Assembly: GCF_011075055.1 (NCBI RefSeq) | Contig: NC_058145.1 | Coordinates: forward strand, 508,887 to 572,886 | From: Mangifera indica | Taxonomy: Eukaryota; Streptophyta; Magnoliopsida; Sapindales; Anacardiaceae | DNA length: 64,000 nt | Direction: 5' to 3' | Part shown: positions 60,734 through 64,000 of the stretch, piece after piece | Numbering within the stretch: the stretch's first letter is position 1 | Layout: each line of letters opens with the position of its first letter | Program-made: the position numbers and the translations under genes | Notes under the pieces: generated by a model | Seen by the model: only the letters and a program-made list of their open reading frames with translations | What the model was told of the DNA's origin: nothing | Databases searched by the model: none

Positions 60734-61090
60734 TTAAGCATAATAGGAGGCACCACCAGACCTTGACGAAATCCCACCAGTCATGAGCCATTCATCTTGC
60801 TCATTCCTTTGCTTCTTTTCAATATGGCGACGGCAAGCGGCTTGTATAGAATATGCTGCCCAAGCCCTCCAGTGCTCCGAGTTAAACCTTAAAGCACGCT
60901 GGATCTGAGTCCTGTTAAACCGCTTGCATAATTTTGAGCAACAGGCTTCAAGTCATAGGCTGCTATAAAAAAGGCTTCAATTTCAGTACAGGTTCTAATG
61001 GTTCTAGCTGAGGTAGGAAGGTTGTCAGTTGGGGAAGGAGGATTGAGGACCATAAAATAAGATCTACTTCAAAGCAGCCGCCATCCTTTA
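60734..61090 (-). pseudogene. Broken cyclic nucleotide-gated channel C-terminus
   Basis: On the minus strand, pieces of a CNGC C-terminal region appear in different frames. One is SARTIRTCTEIEAFFIAAYDLKP, equivalent to the STRTV(R/K)ALTEVEAF segment of the cyclic nucleotide-binding domain. The next, IQRALRFNSEHWRAWAAYSI, leads to a calmodulin-binding IQ motif, QAACRRH, and ends ...GGASYYA with TAA at 60734-60736. Frameshifts separate the pieces, and the sequence before them no longer encodes the domain cleanly. It is unlike the IQ region of the neighbouring intact channel, so it derives from a more typical CNGC paralogue and not from a recent copy of the neighbour. Confidence 0.78.
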
Positions 61091-61295
61091 AAATATCAGC
61101 ATTAATCGAACTTTTTATAGTATATATTATTTAAATACTCAATTAGATATTTAAAATAAAGTTGATAAAACACTGCTTAATAAAATTACTAAAAAGAGTT
61201 AAACCAAAACCTATATTTTTTTATGGTAAAAATGGAAAATAATTAATCCTATACAAATGCAACCCAATCTCTTCTTCATGCAAGAGAGCTTCAAG

Positions 61296-63287
61296 CTACC
61301 TTCTCTTGTATTTGTGCCAGGCCTGTTGTATTAACCGGGCCGCGTCAGATCTCTTCGGACCAGCGTAGTAGCTATACAAATGCTCTTGCTGTTTAGTGGC
61401 AGGCCTGAATTGGGAGACCACAAACTTCAAGTCATCAGCCTTGAGAACTAATGCTTCAACTTTAGTAAGGGCTCTGACCGTTCTTGTTGAGATGGGGAGG
61501 TCGTTCGAGGACTGAAGATTCAGTGCCCAGGAGATGAGTACATCTCCAAAGCAATCTCCGTCCCTTACATAGCAAGCGTTGTAGAAACCTGCTCTTCCAC
61601 CGTCAGTTGCGACGCTTGAAAGCTTGCCTTGCATGACGAACAGCATCTCATCAACTGGGTGACCTTCCCGAACGAAGTAACTGTCCTCTGTGTACACCAT
61701 CGGCTTCAGTCCGTCGCACAAATCATTCAAAAGGGATTCAGGCATGCTTGCAAACAGTGGTACCTTAAATTCATCCAAGGTGGAAAAAAAAAAAAAGTGA
61801 TTAATAATGAAAATTGATCAGTTCAAGAATGATAAAGCGTTCTTGAATATATGTCGGGAAAGAGGTTAACTGCCAGTATATAAAGTGTTAGAAAAAGTCC
61901 TTTTAGCTAGTTTTTAGGGTAAAAGTAAAGCTGGAGGTGTTAAAACTCAAGTTTGTTAGTTAGCAAGCTTGAGCCCCCAAAGGGTACGTAGTTTGGCTTA
62001 CAAAAGTTAATAAAACTTTCCTGCCAAGTTTAAACCATGAGTTTGAAATTCATTGCTCTCTAAGCGACATAAGTCAGTCATTGAACCTGAATTTTTACCT
62101 ATCCAATGTGATCGACTAGAGTTCAGTTAAAAAAATAATATTTTAATCTTTTAATTTTTAAATTATTATAATAAAACCTTGTAACACATATATATTTATT
62201 AATTATTCTTTAAATTTTAAGATTAAAAATAAGAATTTAAGAGTGTAAATATAAGATTTGAAACTTATTAATATTTTACTCAAACTGAATTATAAGCTAA
62301 TGAATTTATTGAGTTGACCATCTTTAAGTTCGAGTGTAAATAACCATTAGTCGAGTTGAGTTCAAGCAACTCACAAGTAGCTCAACTTGACTTACACCCT
62401 TAGGTCAAAGAGTCTAAATAACACTTAATAGTAGGATCATAGTTCAATTGTAATAACTTTATTCAAAAGTCCATTTGAGTGATTCATTGACGTAAAGATC
62501 CAACCAGTAATTTGTTAATCTTTTGAAATTCGAATGGTTTCTTCTAAAGAGTATCGAAACAATACCTCAGAAGTGTGAAAGGAGGTTATTAGGTTTCATG
62601 AGCTAGCTTCTAGGTTTTGTAGTAAGAAGGCTAGTTCCTGACAAGTAGCTAGTTTTCTAGGATTTAAAAAAAACAATATTACATGTACTTATTTTGAGTA
62701 TAAAAATGAGTATACATTTATGTGTATTATTATGTGATTGAGTGTTATTTTATTCTTAATTTAAAATTATTCTATCATATGATGATATACATAAAATATA
62801 TACTTATTTAGATATTTAAAGGTAGTATATATAGTTTTATTTAAAAAAAAAAAAAACCTTACTTTCTTGATCAAGTCTAAGCCCAGTTGACTCTTGACTC
62901 CACTTCTGAGGTCCCTGGGAAGATTTTTAATCAAATTTTCGACGTCAAAACCTCTAGTTTCTCTCCATACATATTGTCTGTATTTCCTGACCTTGTGTTG
63001 GAGATTATCTGAGAGCTTTCTAAAACCGTTCCACTGCTCTATTTCTTGTCCCTTTAATCTCATCTCTTCTGCTTTCGCATTTCTCGACTGCAGGTATATC
63101 TGTCAACACATTTATATATATTACATTCAAATAAATTATAATCCATTTGATCTTTGAAGTATAAATTATGCCAACCTGCACATTTCCAATCAGATAGAGC
63201 AAGATCGTCCAACCAGAGAGGATTACCAAAACTGCGAAGAAGTTTTCCCAGATAGAGGAACTTGTCCGGAGGTTTTGACCTAAAGAA
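61296..63287 (-). CDS. Cyclic nucleotide-gated ion channel, last three exons (partial)
   Basis: 3' part of a CNGC; earlier exons are beyond the window end. Exons on the minus strand: 63176-63287, 62863-63099 and 61296-61763 (TAG), in frame. The first encodes SLGQNLRTSSSIWENFFAVL and the last membrane helix (VILSGWTILLYLIGNVQ). The second encodes the C-linker (QSRNAKAEEMRLKGQEIEQW, then KVRKYRQYVWRETRGFDVE). The third encodes the cyclic nucleotide-binding domain (YFVREGHPVDEMLFVMQGKL; STRTVRALTKVEALVLKADD) and a terminal IQ motif, LIQQAWHKYKRR, for calmodulin. By family it is a plasma-membrane cation, often Ca2+, channel acting in defence, development or stress. The protein stops directly after the IQ motif, whereas most CNGCs run on for tens of residues. 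The intron upstream of 63287 is longer than 700 bases. Confidence 0.92.
61932..62402. mobile_element. hAT-like MITE in the last CNGC intron
   Basis: Left end GGAGGTGTTAAAACTCAAGT; inverse of the right end TAAGGGTGTAAGTCAAGTTG. The arms contain GAGTTGAGTTCAAGCAACTC. No clear target duplication was found. Together with the AT-rich MITE at 62685-62842 it accounts for much of the 1.1 kb intron. Confidence 0.55.
62685..62842. mobile_element. Palindromic AT-rich MITE, copy 8
   Basis: Arms AATATTACATGTACTTATTT and AGTATATATAGTTTTATTT around ATTATGTGATTGAGTGTTAT. Same family as at 11356. It lies just before the splice donor of the second CNGC exon. Confidence 0.6.
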
Positions 63288-64000
63288 CTGCAAAAATTTG
63301 GATTTAAAGATTACAAAATTTCAAGAGTTTAATATATACGTGAAGCAGGAGAACCAAGAGAACAGAATGGAAATTTCATCATCCAACAAAATTAAACTCA
63401 TGGATCTCAAATTTCAATAACCCATTAGATAATAATTTCCTACTCCTTTAAGTTTGAAAAAATTACACTTTCACGCCTTTGTAAATAAAATTTGTTATAT
63501 TTTTCTTATAAAATTGATAAAATGACATAAATGTTTTTCATTCTTACCATAACTAAATAGTAGTTATCTATCCACTCTTAATTAGTAATTATGAAACTAA
63601 ACCCTAAGCCGGCCATGACTAGGGCATAGTCAAGGTCAATTCCCAGTCGTATCAATTAAACTAATAATTAAATTATATTCAAATTTTAATCATTACAAAA
63701 GTAAAAAGCTAGATCGGTCTTAATATAAGGGTCCAATTTGTAGAGTTTCTCATTATAAAAATAAAAAAGGTTGGATATAAATGACATAAGAAATTGTAAT
63801 AAATCATAAGGTTAATATGGAAGCAAAAAATTCACACATCTGCTATTGGTGTCTTTGACAATCGATGTATGTGTAACGGTGGCTAAGATCGACTCCTCTT
63901 TCAAGTAGACATCACAGGAGCAATGTCAAAGGGGAGTTGACCTATATGGAAGAGGTAACTTCCATATTTGAGTGCATGGACCGCATCTCAGGAAGTCAAG
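63288..64000. other. CNGC intron or upstream sequence
   Basis: Should be intronic for the channel. No further CNGC exon was recognised up to the window end. The block at about 63840-64000 is less AT-rich but is not open in a way that fits the channel. Confidence 0.45.

Noticed and set aside
63840..64000. Possible further CNGC exon at the window end
   Set aside because: None of the minus-strand frames continues the channel sequence expected upstream of SLGQNL.

Overview
This is nuclear DNA from a dicotyledonous plant. The genes are intron-rich with GT-AG splicing, every recognisable protein is a plant-type protein, and the intergenic DNA is very AT-rich and full of small foldback transposons. 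The species cannot be named from the sequence. Exon boundaries were placed by hand from splice sites, reading frame and recalled family sequences. All reconstructed coding frames close without internal stops.

Layout. 1-2910 (+): last eight exons of a molybdenum cofactor sulfurase (ABA3-like), cut by the window start. 4582-6882 (+): intronless P-class PPR gene. About 7080-7715: decayed copy of the ABA3 3' end. 7.7-15.6 kb: gene-free, with a long TA microsatellite and a 2.85 kb inverted-repeat element (11983-14828) whose interior carries GC-rich nested palindromes. 15736-18185 (+): NAC transcription factor of the JUB1/ANAC042 type. 18.2-21.9 kb: gene-free, with an 829 bp Mutator-type foldback element. 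21966-30229 (-): long RD/RS-rich nuclear-type protein resembling Arabidopsis At5g53440. 31647-36209 (-): splicing factor SF3A3. 36.2-39.9 kb: minisatellite, a hAT-like MITE and an inverted-repeat element. 40169-50831 (+): complete 22-exon NADH-dependent glutamate synthase. 51887-54205 (-): small conserved plant protein of unknown function. 56212-59552 (+): divergent plastid-type pyruvate kinase (PKP4-like) behind a cluster of three G-boxes. 60734-61090 (-): broken CNGC fragment. 61296-63287 (-): 3' exons of an apparently intact cyclic nucleotide-gated channel whose 5' part lies beyond the window.

The genes do not form one pathway. NADH-GOGAT (ammonium assimilation) and the pyruvate kinase-like protein both act in plastids. 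ABA3, the NAC factor and the G-box cluster fit stress and ABA biology. SF3A3 and perhaps the RD-rich protein act in RNA processing. The RD-rich gene and NADH-GOGAT appear close together in Arabidopsis too (At5g53440 and At5g53460, from memory), which suggests conserved microsynteny.

The most unusual object is the 2.85 kb element at 11983-14828. It has about 200 bp terminal inverted repeats, an exact 9 bp target duplication, and a core of AT satellite with clover-leaf GC palindromes built on GTTGGCG/CGCCAAC.
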